From Gemmatimonas groenlandica (GTDB lineage Bacteria; Gemmatimonadota; Gemmatimonadetes; Gemmatimonadales; Gemmatimonadaceae), in assembly GCF_013004105.1 (NCBI RefSeq), contig NZ_CP053085.1:2728001-2792000 (forward strand): DNA of 64,000 nt, given 5' to 3'. The translations under genes and the position numbers were made by a program. Numbering within the stretch: the stretch's first letter is position 1; every line of letters begins with the position of its first letter. This document shows, one piece after another, positions 51,711 to 60,722 of this stretch. A model generated the notes under the pieces. It did no database searches. It saw only the letters and a list, made by a program, of their open reading frames with translations, and was not told the DNA's origin.

Positions 51711-53015
51711 ATGTCCGAGCCATCAGCCCCGATTTCCGAACTCGCCTGGCGCGAGCTCCTGTTCCAGCACACCGAGGGCCTTCCGGCCGCCTTCGCGGCG
51801 GGCCAGGTCACCGGCTACTGCGGATTCGACCCCACGGCGTCCAGCCTGCACGTGGGCAATCTCGTCCCGGTCATGGGACTGGTCCATCTGCAAAGGGCTG
51901 GCCATCGCCCCATCGCGTTGGTGGGCGGTGGCACGGGCATGATCGGAGATCCCAGCGGTCGGAGCAGCGAACGCACGCTCCAGTCGTTGGAAACGATTGC
52001 CGAAAACGCCGAGGCGATCCGGCTGCAGCTGGCCAAGTTCCTCGACTTCGAGGGGCCCAACGCCGCCAAGCTGGTGAACAACGCCGACTGGCTCACCAAG
52101 TTGTCGCTGCTCGACTTCTTGCGCGACACGGGCAAGCACTTCTCGATCAATTACATGCTGGCGAAGGACTCCGTGAAGTCGCGCCTGGAAAGCGGGCTGT
52201 CGTTCACGGAGTTCTCGTACATGTTGCTGCAGGCCCACGACTTCCTCGAGCTGCATCAGCGCGAGGGCGTCACGCTGCAGATCGGCGGCAGCGATCAGTG
52301 GGGCAACATCACGGCCGGTCTCGAGCTGATCCGCCGTACCACCAACGGCGACGCCAACGCGCTCACCTTCCCGCTGATCACCAACGCCGACGGCTCCAAG
52401 TTCGGCAAGAGCACCGGCGGCGGGTCGGTGTGGCTCGATCCGGCACGCACGTCGCCCTACAAGTTCTATCAGTTCTGGATCGGCGCCGACGACCGCGACG
52501 TGTCACGGTACCTGCGCTTCTTCACGCTGTTGGACCGCGCCACCATCGAAGCGCTCGATCAGTCGGTGCGCGCCACTCCCGAGAAGCGCGAGGCGCAGCG
52601 TGCGTTGGCCACGGAAGTGACCACGCGCGTGCACGGGGCCGAAGCGGCGCGAGTGGCGCAGGAAGTGTCAGCACTGCTGTTCGAAAAGGCCGACCCGCAG
52701 GGGCTGTCCGACGCCGCGCTCGAAGCGCTGCGCCTCGAGATTCCCTTCGCGACGTACGCGGCCCCGGCCGACGGTGGGCCGGCGAACGGGCCAGCGCTTT
52801 CCGAGGGCATCGACGTATACGAGTGTCTGACAGCACTCGGCATCGCGGCATCGCGCGGGGCAGCCAAGCGGCTGCTCGAGCAGGGTGGCGTCAGCATCAA
52901 CGGCACGAAGCTCTCGGCCGCCGATCGTCTGATCGGTGAAGACCGCTTGCTGCGCGGCCGTCATCTGCTGCTCAAGAAGGGCGCACGCGAATTCGGGTTG
53001 GTGCAGGTCCCGTAA
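51711..53015 (+). CDS. tyrS: Tyrosyl-tRNA synthetase
   Basis: This class Ic aminoacyl-tRNA synthetase has 434 residues from ATG 51711; an in-frame GTG at 51705 adds two. Features: YCGFDPTASSLHVGNLVPVM (HIGH-like HVGN), GGGTGMIGDPSGRSSER, QIGGSDQWGNITAGLELIRR and the KMSKS-like GSKFGKSTGGG. The C-terminal S4 RNA-binding domain is ASRGAAKRLLEQGGVSINGTKL. All catalytic regions are intact. It is divergent from the PBP gene across 68 bp. Confidence 0.96.
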   Translation: MSEPSAPISELAWRELLFQHTEGLPAAFAAGQVTGYCGFDPTASSLHVGNLVPVMGLVHLQRAGHRPIALVGGGTGMIGDPSGRSSERTLQSLETIAENAEAIRLQLAKFLDFEGPNAAKLVNNADWLTKLSLLDFLRDTGKHFSINYMLAKDSVKSRLESGLSFTEFSYMLLQAHDFLELHQREGVTLQIGGSDQWGNITAGLELIRRTTNGDANALTFPLITNADGSKFGKSTGGGSVWLDPARTSPYKFYQFWIGADDRDVSRYLRFFTLLDRATIEALDQSVRATPEKREAQRALATEVTTRVHGAEAARVAQEVSALLFEKADPQGLSDAALEALRLEIPFATYAAPADGGPANGPALSEGIDVYECLTALGIAASRGAAKRLLEQGGVSINGTKLSAADRLIGEDRLLRGRHLLLKKGAREFGLVQVP

Positions 53016-53060
53016 TCGCGTCCGTCTGGCAGGTCTCCACCCCTCCGGGTACCCAACCGC

Positions 53061-54770
53061 ATGGACAAGTCGAAGCTCCCGAGTCGTCACACGACCGTAG
53101 GCCCCGAGCGCGCGCCGCATCGCTCGTACTACTACGCGATGGGCCTCGACGAAGCACAGATCGCGCAGCCGATCGTCGGTGTCGTCTCCAGCTGGAACGA
53201 GGCGGCACCGTGCAACATCTCGCTGCGCCGTCAGGCCGACGCCGCCAAGCGTGGCGTCAAGGCGGCGGGTGGTACGCCGCGTGAATTCACCACGATCACC
53301 GTGACCGACGGCATCGCGATGGGGCACGCCGGCATGAAGTCGTCACTGGTCAGTCGCGAAACGATTGCCGACTCGGTCGAGCTTACGGTGCGCGGGCACA
53401 CCTACGACGCGCTGGTGGCCATCGGTGGCTGCGACAAGGCGCTGCCGGGCCTCATGATGGCGATGGTGCGTCTCGACGTGCCGTCGGTGTTCCTGTACGG
53501 CGGCTCGATCATGCCGGGGCGCTATCAGGGTCGTGATGTCACCGTACTCGATGTCTTCGAAGGCGTGGGCAAGCACTCGGCCGGCAAGATGACGCTCGAG
53601 GAGCTTACGGCACTCGAGAAAGTGGCCTGCCCCGGCGCCGGCTCCTGCGGCGGACAGTACACGGCCAACAGCATGGCGTACGTGTCGGAAGCAATCGGAC
53701 TCGCGCTGCCCGGGTCGGCCAGTCCGCCGGCGGTGCTGGAGTCGCGCGATGTGTATGCCGAACGCGCCGGCGAAGCGGTGATGCGTCTACTGCGCGATGG
53801 TCCGCGCCCGCGAGAGATTGTCACGCGCAAGTCGCTCGAGAATGCGGCCGCCGTGGTGGCCGCCACGGGCGGCAGCACGAACGCCACGTTGCATCTACCA
53901 GCGCTGGCGCACGAAGCCGGGATCGCGTTCGACCTGTTCGATGTGGCCGAAGTTTTCGCGCGCACCCCGCTTCTGGCCGACCTCAAGCCGGGCGGCAAGT
54001 ACCTCGCGAAGGACGTGCACGAAATCGGCGGTGTGTCGATCATCCTCAAGGCGCTGCTCGATGGCGGCTATCTGCACGGCGACTGCATCACGGTGACGGG
54101 CCGCACGTTGGCCGAGAACCTGGCCGACGTCGTGCTGCCCGAGGGGCAGGATGTTGTGATGCCCGTGTCGCGCGCGATCTCCATGACCGGCGGTCTGGTC
54201 GGCATGCGCGGCAACCTCGCGCCCGATGGTGCGATCGTGAAAGTGGCCGGACTGCACACGCGCCTGTTCAGCGGCCCGGCGCGCGTGTTCGACAGTGAAG
54301 AAGACGCGTTCGCCGCCGTAACCGAACGCCGCTACGAGGCCGGCGACGTGATCATCATTCGCTACGAAGGCCCGCGCGGCGGACCGGGCATGCGCGAGAT
54401 GCTATCCACCACGTCGGCGATTTACGGACAGGATATGGGCGACAAAGTCGCGCTCATCACCGACGGTCGTTTCAGCGGCGCCACGCGCGGCCTGTGTATC
54501 GGCCACGTAGGCCCCGAGGCGGCGCTAGGTGGCCCGATCGGCCTGCTGCGCGACGGCGATATCATCGACATCGATGCGAACGCGGGCACGATGTCGGTGC
54601 GGCTCTCCGATGAGGAGCTCGCCGCGCGCCGCGCCGCGTGGGAGCCACGGCGGCACAACTTCCAGTCCGGTGCAATCTGGCGCTACGCGCAGACGGTGAG
54701 TCCGGCGCGATACGGCGCCGTGGTGCATCCCGGCGGGGCGGCGGAGACGCACAATTATATGGACAGCTGA
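53061..54770 (+). CDS. ilvD: Dihydroxy-acid dehydratase
   Basis: This 569-residue Fe-S dehydratase makes the keto acid precursors of valine and isoleucine. Visible features: [13 protein letters not shown] (cluster Cys51), [12 protein letters not shown] (cluster Cys and metal-binding Asp-Lys), [22 protein letters not shown] (third Cys), [14 protein letters not shown], and the C-terminal [14 protein letters not shown]...[21 protein letters not shown] with the catalytic Ser region. It is full length and canonical. It stands alone, without ilvC/ilvB neighbours. Its stop codon lies at the edge of an inverted repeat. Confidence 0.97.
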   Translation: MDKSKLPSRHTTVGPERAPHRSYYYAMGLDEAQIAQPIVGVVSSWNEAAPCNISLRRQADAAKRGVKAAGGTPREFTTITVTDGIAMGHAGMKSSLVSRETIADSVELTVRGHTYDALVAIGGCDKALPGLMMAMVRLDVPSVFLYGGSIMPGRYQGRDVTVLDVFEGVGKHSAGKMTLEELTALEKVACPGAGSCGGQYTANSMAYVSEAIGLALPGSASPPAVLESRDVYAERAGEAVMRLLRDGPRPREIVTRKSLENAAAVVAATGGSTNATLHLPALAHEAGIAFDLFDVAEVFARTPLLADLKPGGKYLAKDVHEIGGVSIILKALLDGGYLHGDCITVTGRTLAENLADVVLPEGQDVVMPVSRAISMTGGLVGMRGNLAPDGAIVKVAGLHTRLFSGPARVFDSEEDAFAAVTERRYEAGDVIIIRYEGPRGGPGMREMLSTTSAIYGQDMGDKVALITDGRFSGATRGLCIGHVGPEAALGGPIGLLRDGDIIDIDANAGTMSVRLSDEELAARRAAWEPRRHNFQSGAIWRYAQTVSPARYGAVVHPGGAAETHNYMDS

Positions 54771-54893
54771 AACTGCCAACCGCTTAGGTAGCAGGGAGGA
54801 GGACGTCAGGAAGGAGGGGGCAGGACATCGCCGTTTCCCTGCATCCTCCACCCTGATACCCTCCTTCCTGCTTCCTAAGCTTTTGGCAGTTTC
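54769..54893. repeat. Inverted repeat bridging two convergent stop codons
   Basis: Outer perfect arms GAAACTGCCAA (54769-54779) and complement (54883-54893) overlap the ilvD TGA and the GNAT gene's stop. Inner arms (CTTAGGTAGCAGG near 54783 and CCTGCTTCCTAAG near 54867) match at 12 of 13 positions. Purine-rich GGAGG runs on one side face pyrimidine-rich CCTCC runs on the other, so the whole 125 bp can fold into one hairpin, probably a bidirectional terminator. Confidence 0.8.
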
Positions 54894-55686
54894 ACGTTTC
54901 CGCCGGCGTCACCGCATCCACCCGCGTGACGTGCAGCGTCAACGAACGCGCGAACGCCACGAATCCGACGGTGCTGGCGAGGGCGCGCGCGGCCAGATCA
55001 CCCATGGCGAGACGCACGACGGGAATGAAGCCCTGCTTCAGCACCTGGCGCACGAGGGCGTGAAGCACGGCGCGGCCGTAGCCCATACGCCTGTGCTGCG
55101 GCGACACCAGGACGCGGACGCGCGCCAACCGTCCTTGCGGCGCATCGACGGAAGCCAACGCCACCAGCACGCCGCCCTGAAGCGCGCCGACGCGATGGGG
55201 CGAGTCGAGGTTGCCGCCGCCTTCGTTCCACTCCAACGGCGACACATCGTGGCGGAGCATGTCGAGTACGTCGCGGCGAGGATCGAACACCAGCATGCCC
55301 GCGACCCTCGGCACCGGCGCGATCGTGCACTCGTCGAGCACTTCGACGGCAGCGGGATCCTCGCTCACCGTCAGTCGCGCCGACCTCAGTTCGATCACCG
55401 AACCGGGCGAGGCCTCGAGGCGCGTGATGGCGATCAGCTCCTGGACTTCAGCCGGATCGAGGCCGAGGTCGATCTCATCCCGGCAGGGGATGGATACCAG
55501 GCCGACCTCGTCACGCACGAACGTCCGAACGACCGGCTGGTCGTCGCCGAGTCGCTGGACGGTCGCGACCCGATGACGCTCGAGAAAGCCGACCGGACAT
55601 CCGAGCGGCATCGCACAGGACCGCAGCGCGTCCGCAACGCTGCGCATGGCGAGTGAGGACCGTAGGTCGTTCGAGGAGTTCGACAT
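54892..55686 (-). CDS. GNAT-family acetyltransferase
   Basis: This 264-residue protein has a C-terminal GNAT fold: GGVLVALASVDAPQGRLARVRVLVSPQHRRMGYGRAVLHALVRQVLKQG contains motif A (HRRMGYGRA for acetyl-CoA pyrophosphate). The closing strand is GFVAFARSLTLHV. The N-terminal ~130 residues are less typical (VGLVSIPCRDEIDLGLDPAEVQELIAITRLEASPGSVIELRSARLTVSEDP) and may form a degenerate second GNAT half. The substrate is unknown. It follows the aminotransferase gene by 48 bp. Confidence 0.8.
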   Translation of the reverse strand: MSNSSNDLRSSLAMRSVADALRSCAMPLGCPVGFLERHRVATVQRLGDDQPVVRTFVRDEVGLVSIPCRDEIDLGLDPAEVQELIAITRLEASPGSVIELRSARLTVSEDPAAVEVLDECTIAPVPRVAGMLVFDPRRDVLDMLRHDVSPLEWNEGGGNLDSPHRVGALQGGVLVALASVDAPQGRLARVRVLVSPQHRRMGYGRAVLHALVRQVLKQGFIPVVRLAMGDLAARALASTVGFVAFARSLTLHVTRVDAVTPAET

Positions 55687-55734
55687 CGTATCAAAAACAT
55701 GACAGGTTCGGACTCAGAGTCCAATAGGCAGTTT

Positions 55735-56886
55735 TCAATTGTCAAGAATTTTGAGCACCTGCTCAATCTCCGCGGCGCTGTTGTAGCAGTGCGGCGACAG
55801 GCGGATCGCGCCTTCCCGGACGGTATGGGTCACGTGCGCCGCGCTGAGCCGACTGGCCATCGCGCCCAGCGACTCGGAGGCGAACGAGATCACCCCGGCC
55901 CGGCGAGCAGGGTCCGCCGGCGTCACCAAACGAACATCGGAGCGGGACTGCGCCCACTCGACGATCCGCGTGCCGAGTGACGTGATGTGCGCCGACACCG
56001 CGTCCACCCCGAGGTCGAGCAGGATCCGGGTCGAGGCGTTGGCTACCGCAAAGTCGTGATACGCCAGCGTAACGACCTCGAAGCGCCGCGCATCGTCGAA
56101 GAAGTCGTAGTCGTAGTCGGTGAGACGGGTGTAGTCGGTGGACGACTTCATGCAGGCCCATCCCACGTCGATCGGATCAATGGCCGTCAGCAGCTCGCGA
56201 CGCACGTAGACGAATCCGGTTCCCCACGGGCTGAGCTGCCACTTTTGGGCGCCGCTGGAGAAGATGTCGATCGGCAACGCGTGCAGATCGATCGGGCGCA
56301 CACCGCACCCCTGAATACCGTCCACGATAAAGAACACGCCGCGCTCACGGCAGGCGGCACCGATACGGGCGAGATCGGCGACATACCCGGTAGCGAACTG
56401 CACCCAGGAGACCACCACGGCCACCACGTCTGGGCGCGCGATGGCGGCGACCAGCGCGTCTTCATCCGGGAGTCCGTGCGTCCGCGGGATCAGATCGAGA
56501 TTGATACCGCGCGATCCTAGTGCCTGAAAGGGATACACGCAGCTCGGAAACTCCCCGTCGAAGGTGAGGATCGTGCCGGGCCGCAACGGCAACGCGCGCG
56601 CCGCGAGATTGAGCCCGTAGGTCGTGTTGGGCATGAGGGCGATTTCGTCGGCGTCGGCACCGACCAACGCGGCGAACTGCGCGCGCGCCGTCGAGGCGGC
56701 GTGCTGCATCCACTGGAACGGCAGCGAGTGCGGCTGCGCCCGCATGCGGCTCCACGTATTCGCCACCTCCACCGCCGCCGCCGGCATCGGCCCCACGCTG
56801 GCGGCATTCAGGAAAATCGCCGGATCATTGGCCATCCAGGCGTATTCACGGGCGCGAAGCGCTGCGACGTCGAGTGATGCAGTCAT
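55735..56886 (-). CDS. Class V aminotransferase family PLP enzyme
   Basis: This 383-residue fold-type I PLP enzyme is related to cysteine desulfurase/isopenicillin-N-epimerase-like proteins. Features: FLNAASVGPMPAAAVE, MPNTTYGLNLAARAL, VDGIQGCGVRPIDLHAL (Asp and Gln cofactor contacts), SGAQKWQLSPWGTGFVYV with the PLP Lys, and a C-terminal VREGAIRLSPHCYNSAAEIEQVL. Cysteine desulfurase activity is unlikely to be certain, as no typical catalytic-Cys loop is evident. The substrate is unknown. It is in a minus-strand run with transport genes. Confidence 0.88.
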   Translation of the reverse strand: MTASLDVAALRAREYAWMANDPAIFLNAASVGPMPAAAVEVANTWSRMRAQPHSLPFQWMQHAASTARAQFAALVGADADEIALMPNTTYGLNLAARALPLRPGTILTFDGEFPSCVYPFQALGSRGINLDLIPRTHGLPDEDALVAAIARPDVVAVVVSWVQFATGYVADLARIGAACRERGVFFIVDGIQGCGVRPIDLHALPIDIFSSGAQKWQLSPWGTGFVYVRRELLTAIDPIDVGWACMKSSTDYTRLTDYDYDFFDDARRFEVVTLAYHDFAVANASTRILLDLGVDAVSAHITSLGTRIVEWAQSRSDVRLVTPADPARRAGVISFASESLGAMASRLSAAHVTHTVREGAIRLSPHCYNSAAEIEQVLKILDN

Positions 56887-56934
56887 GATCGGCTCAGCGG
56901 AAACGTCCGCGTTCGGGAGAGAGGAGACATCGGT

Positions 56935-57825
56935 TTACGGCATGCGACGGGCGCCGCGCGGATCGAGCGCGTCGCGCAAGGCATCGCCGAGCAGATTGAA
57001 ACCGAGCACCGCGACACCGATTGCCAGGCCCGGTGCGAGACTCGTCCACGGCGCATTGCGCAGCTGCGAGAGATCACGGCCATCGGCGATCATCGCGCCC
57101 CAGCTCGGCGTGGGCGGCTGCACACCGAGGCCCAGGAACGACAACGCCGCTTCCGCCATGATCGCGCCGGCGATGCCAAGCGTGGCCGCGATCACGACCG
57201 GCGCAATCACATTCGGCAGCACATGGCGCAGCAGGATCCGGCGGTCGCGTGCCCCGAGTGCCCGCATGGCCTGCACGTACTCCAGTTCACGCACTACCAG
57301 CACCTGCCCGCGCACCAATCGCGCCATACCGGCCCAGCCCACGACGCCGATCACGGTGCACACCACGGTGAGCGAGGGTTCGAACGCCGCCGCCATTGCG
57401 ATCAGCAGCAACAACGACGGAAACGCGAGCGTGACGTCGGCCAGCCGCATGATGATCTCTTCCGTCCACTTACCGCGATATCCCGCGACAAGCCCAAGCA
57501 CGAGACCGATCGACAGCGAAATCCCCTGTGACGCGAGTCCGACCAGCAGCGAAATGCGGGCACCATGCACCAACCGCGACCAGACATCGCGTCCCTGCGC
57601 GTCGGTGCCAAGCCAGTGCGCGCCACTCGGCTTCTGCAGCGCGTTGCGGAGGTCGATCTGTATGGGATCGGCGCCGTCGATGAGCGGCGCTAGCAGCGCT
57701 GCCACAATCAACAGTGCGATCACGCCAAACCCGAGACGGGCCCGACGATCGTCGCGCAGGCGCGTCCACGCGGCATTTCCCGACGCATTGGCCGCTTCGC
57801 TTCCGATGGCGGGCGTCATGCTCAC
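56935..57825 (-). CDS. ABC transporter permease, DppC/OppC type (orphan)
   Basis: This 296-residue peptide/nickel-type ABC permease starts at GTG 57825 (ATG at 57819 is in frame), overlapping the upstream stop. It has the OppC_N start (RDDRRARLGFGVIALLIVAALLAPLI), GAHWLGTDAQGRDVWSRLVHGARISL, and multiple TMs. The EAA-type loop is YVQAMRALGARDRRILLRHVLPN, followed by EAALSFLGLGVQPPTPSWGAMI. These are diagnostic for DppC. The partner DppB, ATPases and binding protein are not in this window, so it is an orphan or part of a split system. Confidence 0.92.
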   Translation of the reverse strand: MSMTPAIGSEAANASGNAAWTRLRDDRRARLGFGVIALLIVAALLAPLIDGADPIQIDLRNALQKPSGAHWLGTDAQGRDVWSRLVHGARISLLVGLASQGISLSIGLVLGLVAGYRGKWTEEIIMRLADVTLAFPSLLLLIAMAAAFEPSLTVVCTVIGVVGWAGMARLVRGQVLVVRELEYVQAMRALGARDRRILLRHVLPNVIAPVVIAATLGIAGAIMAEAALSFLGLGVQPPTPSWGAMIADGRDLSQLRNAPWTSLAPGLAIGVAVLGFNLLGDALRDALDPRGARRMP

Positions 57826-58898
57826 GCCGTGCTCAGTGAGGCACGGATCGCAGCCGACGCCACGCGCGAACCGGAGGCCCTAGACAGCACCTCGGCTGCA
57901 TCGTCCACGAACCGCTGCCAGTCGTGCTGTCTCGATGCGCGCGCCCTCGCGGCATCGCCCATCGCGTCGTACTCATGGCGGTCCGACATCAACCGGGCCA
58001 GCTCGGCGACGATGGCCGGGACATCGGCATCCGACGTTACGAAGCCGGTGATACGCGATGCAACGATCGACGCAAACGACAGCGCGGACGGCACGACGAC
58101 GGGAATGCCACGCTGCATGGCGGCGATGGTAGCGATGGCGCCCTCGTCGCCGTCGGCGGTGATCCACACGGCCGCGGCCTCAACGTCGTCAGCCAGCAGC
58201 AGCGCCTCGAGCGGCGCAATCTGCACGAAGGCGGTGAGCCCGAGCGAGGCTGCATGCACCCGCGTGGACTGCAACGCCGCAAGATCGCCGAGCAGCACGA
58301 TGCGCAGCGACGGATGCCGACCCACCAGCCTCGCCGCGGCCCGTAGTGCCACGGCGGTACGCTCGTCGTGCTCGGCCGGCGGCACGATCCACAACGCAGT
58401 GGGAACGGTCTCACCGGCTGGCGTATCGCCACGCAGGTGCGGTGACGACGGCCCCGGCCAACTCACCGCGATCGGATCGCGACCCCACGACGTGAGGCGC
58501 GTGCGCGAGCCGGCCAATCGCGTACGCCACGTGCGCGCGGCAGGATGCCGATCGGGTGCATCCTCACCGACGGCCCACCGTCGGACCACTCCACCACGGC
58601 GCCCGGTGGCCAGCGCGGCCAAAAGGGCATCGGGTTCACTCTGCACCAACACCGCATCGGGGCGCAGCGCGGCCACGATCCCGCGTGCACTGCGAATACG
58701 CGCAAAGGCGCCCTGACCCGTAATGCCGCGCACCGGCAAGCGCGGGAAGGTGGCTTCGACGGAGCGCTCCAGCGCGCCGTGACTCAGGCACGCCACGGTC
58801 ACGATGTCACCGCGGGCCGCGAGCTCCGCGCCCAGCGTGATCGGCAGGCGAACGTCAGGCGTCCACGACGCCGCCGTGGTGAGAATGAGAACACGCAC
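57822..58898 (-). CDS. Glycosyltransferase-like (GT-B) protein
   Basis: This 358-residue protein opens with RVLILTTAASWTPDVRLPITLGAELAARGDIVTVACLS, the N-terminal GT-B Rossmann pattern. The C-terminal half has ALRAAARLVGRHPSLRIVLLGD and ITADGDEGAIATIAAMQRGIPVVVPSA, corresponding to the GT4 nucleotide-binding Glu region. The ExxxxxxxE motif is weaker than in the two glycosyltransferases at 21-23 kb. It starts 3 bp after the MsbA-like exporter gene and overlaps the DppC-type permease gene, so it may modify the lipid or polysaccharide that the exporter moves. Confidence 0.72.
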   Translation of the reverse strand: MRVLILTTAASWTPDVRLPITLGAELAARGDIVTVACLSHGALERSVEATFPRLPVRGITGQGAFARIRSARGIVAALRPDAVLVQSEPDALLAALATGRRGGVVRRWAVGEDAPDRHPAARTWRTRLAGSRTRLTSWGRDPIAVSWPGPSSPHLRGDTPAGETVPTALWIVPPAEHDERTAVALRAAARLVGRHPSLRIVLLGDLAALQSTRVHAASLGLTAFVQIAPLEALLLADDVEAAAVWITADGDEGAIATIAAMQRGIPVVVPSALSFASIVASRITGFVTSDADVPAIVAELARLMSDRHEYDAMGDAARARASRQHDWQRFVDDAAEVLSRASGSRVASAAIRASLSTA

Positions 58899-58901
58899 GG
58901 A

Positions 58902-60722
58902 TCACTCGCTACCGCGATTGAACTGCAAGGCATGCAGACGCGCGTACGCGCCATTCCGTTCCAGCAGATCGGCATGCGTACCCTGCTCCACCAGCTGCCC
59001 GCGCTCGAGCACGAGAATGCGATCGGCGTGCTGGATCGTGGCCAGGCGATGGGCGATCACGAACACCGTGCGCCCTTCGAGCAGACGGTCGATTGCCTCC
59101 TGCACCAGCCGCTCGCTTTCCACATCGAGTGCCGAAGTGGCCTCGTCGAGAATGAGAATTGGCGGGTCGGACAGGAGCGCCCGCGCGATGGCCAGGCGCT
59201 GACGCTGCCCGCCCGACAAGCGTGATCCGCGCTCGCCGAGGTTGGTATCCCAGCCTTCGGGCAGTTCCTGAATGAACGACAGCGCATTGGCCGCGCGAGC
59301 CGCGGCGTCGAGCTGCGCCTGCGTGACCTGCGTGCGGCCAAAGGCGACGTTGGCGCGCACGGTGTCGTTGAAGAGCACGGTGTCCTGGCTCACGATACCC
59401 GTGAGCGAACGCAACGCGTCGAGCGTGATGTGGCGCAGGTCGACACCGTCGAGCGTGATACGGCCTCTGGTGGGTTCGAGAAAGCGAGGCAACAGGTCGA
59501 TCAGTGTGCTCTTACCGGCGCCACTCGCGCCCACGAGGGCGACGACTTCACCCTTTCGCGCCGAGAACGACACATCGGACAACGCCGGCGCATCGTCGCC
59601 ATACGCAAACGTCACGTGCTCGAACTCGAGCGAGGTCGCAAACGTCGGCACGGTGATGGTGCCGCGATCTGCCGCCGTCTCCGTGGGCGAGTCGAGCACC
59701 TCGAAAATCCGCTCGGCGCTGGCCAGCGACTGCTGCGCCGCCGCCGGTACCTGCGACAGCTGCTTGAGCGGCTGCAACAGGCGCATCACCCAGATCAGGA
59801 ACGTCACCAGCAGCGCGCCGTCGAGCGACTTCTCGACCAGCACGAGCCGCGCACCGAACCAGAGAATCGCCACGGCCATCACGGCACCGAGCGTTTCCGT
59901 GACCGGGCCCGACATCAGCGCGAGTCGACCGATGCGCACGTAGCCCTTGGCGAACGCCGCATTACGCGTCACGAAACGCTGCTCTTCGCGCACCTCGGCG
60001 CCGTAGGATTTGATGAGACGGATGCCGCTCACCACTTCCTGCACCATGCTGGTGATCTCGCCCTGCTCATTGCCCATGCGGCGATGGCCTTTGCGCAATT
60101 TGCGCAGCACGGGTTGCAGCGAGAGCACCGTGAGCGGCACGACCACCAGCGACGCCAGCGACAACTTCCACGACACGGCGAACATGATCGCGATGGTGGA
60201 CACCACCTGTGCGGTACTCCAGATCGACCGGGTCACCAATTCAGTGACGACGGCCTTGGCGTTCGTGGTGTCTGTGAGCATGCGGGAGATCACCTGGCCC
60301 ACCTTGTTGGCGGTGAACCAGCTCATGGGCAAGCGCAGCAGATGCGCATACAGCGCATCGCGCAAATCTCGCACCACGAACTCCTGCAACTGCGCGCCGA
60401 TCTGCCCACTCAACCACACCAACACGTTCTTGAGCGTGACGGCCAGCAACACCAGCACGATCACGTTGCGCAGCGATCCCATCTGATCGGCGGGATCGAG
60501 CAAAAAGCCGATCGTCGTGCCAAGAATGGCCGACACGACCTTGTTGCCCGGAATCAGCTGCGGCTGCTCGAATAGCGCGTTCAGAAACGGAATCAGCAGC
60601 GTGAACGAGAAGACGTCGAATACGGCGGCGAGCAGGTTGAGCGACACCACACCCACCAGCTTCGAGCGATGCGGGCGCACGAAGCCCCACAGCCGTCCCC
60701 ACAATCCCGCAGGCGCGCTCAT
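58902..60722 (-). CDS. MsbA-like ABC exporter (fused permease-ATPase)
   Basis: This 606-residue type IV ABC exporter starts at ATG 60722, overlapping the PorX-like stop (ATGA). Six TM helices (~20-320) are followed by the nucleotide-binding domain. The latter has Walker A VALVGASGAGKSTLIDLL, Q-loop GIVSQDTVLFNDTV, signature LSGGQRQRLAIARALL, Walker B ILILDEATSALD and H-loop FVIAHRLATIQHAD. All are intact, so it should work as a homodimer. Lipid A-core or another amphipathic envelope molecule is the likely cargo given the glycosyltransferase next to it. It lacks a peptidase domain. Confidence 0.93.
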   Translation of the reverse strand: MSAPAGLWGRLWGFVRPHRSKLVGVVSLNLLAAVFDVFSFTLLIPFLNALFEQPQLIPGNKVVSAILGTTIGFLLDPADQMGSLRNVIVLVLLAVTLKNVLVWLSGQIGAQLQEFVVRDLRDALYAHLLRLPMSWFTANKVGQVISRMLTDTTNAKAVVTELVTRSIWSTAQVVSTIAIMFAVSWKLSLASLVVVPLTVLSLQPVLRKLRKGHRRMGNEQGEITSMVQEVVSGIRLIKSYGAEVREEQRFVTRNAAFAKGYVRIGRLALMSGPVTETLGAVMAVAILWFGARLVLVEKSLDGALLVTFLIWVMRLLQPLKQLSQVPAAAQQSLASAERIFEVLDSPTETAADRGTITVPTFATSLEFEHVTFAYGDDAPALSDVSFSARKGEVVALVGASGAGKSTLIDLLPRFLEPTRGRITLDGVDLRHITLDALRSLTGIVSQDTVLFNDTVRANVAFGRTQVTQAQLDAAARAANALSFIQELPEGWDTNLGERGSRLSGGQRQRLAIARALLSDPPILILDEATSALDVESERLVQEAIDRLLEGRTVFVIAHRLATIQHADRILVLERGQLVEQGTHADLLERNGAYARLHALQFNRGSE

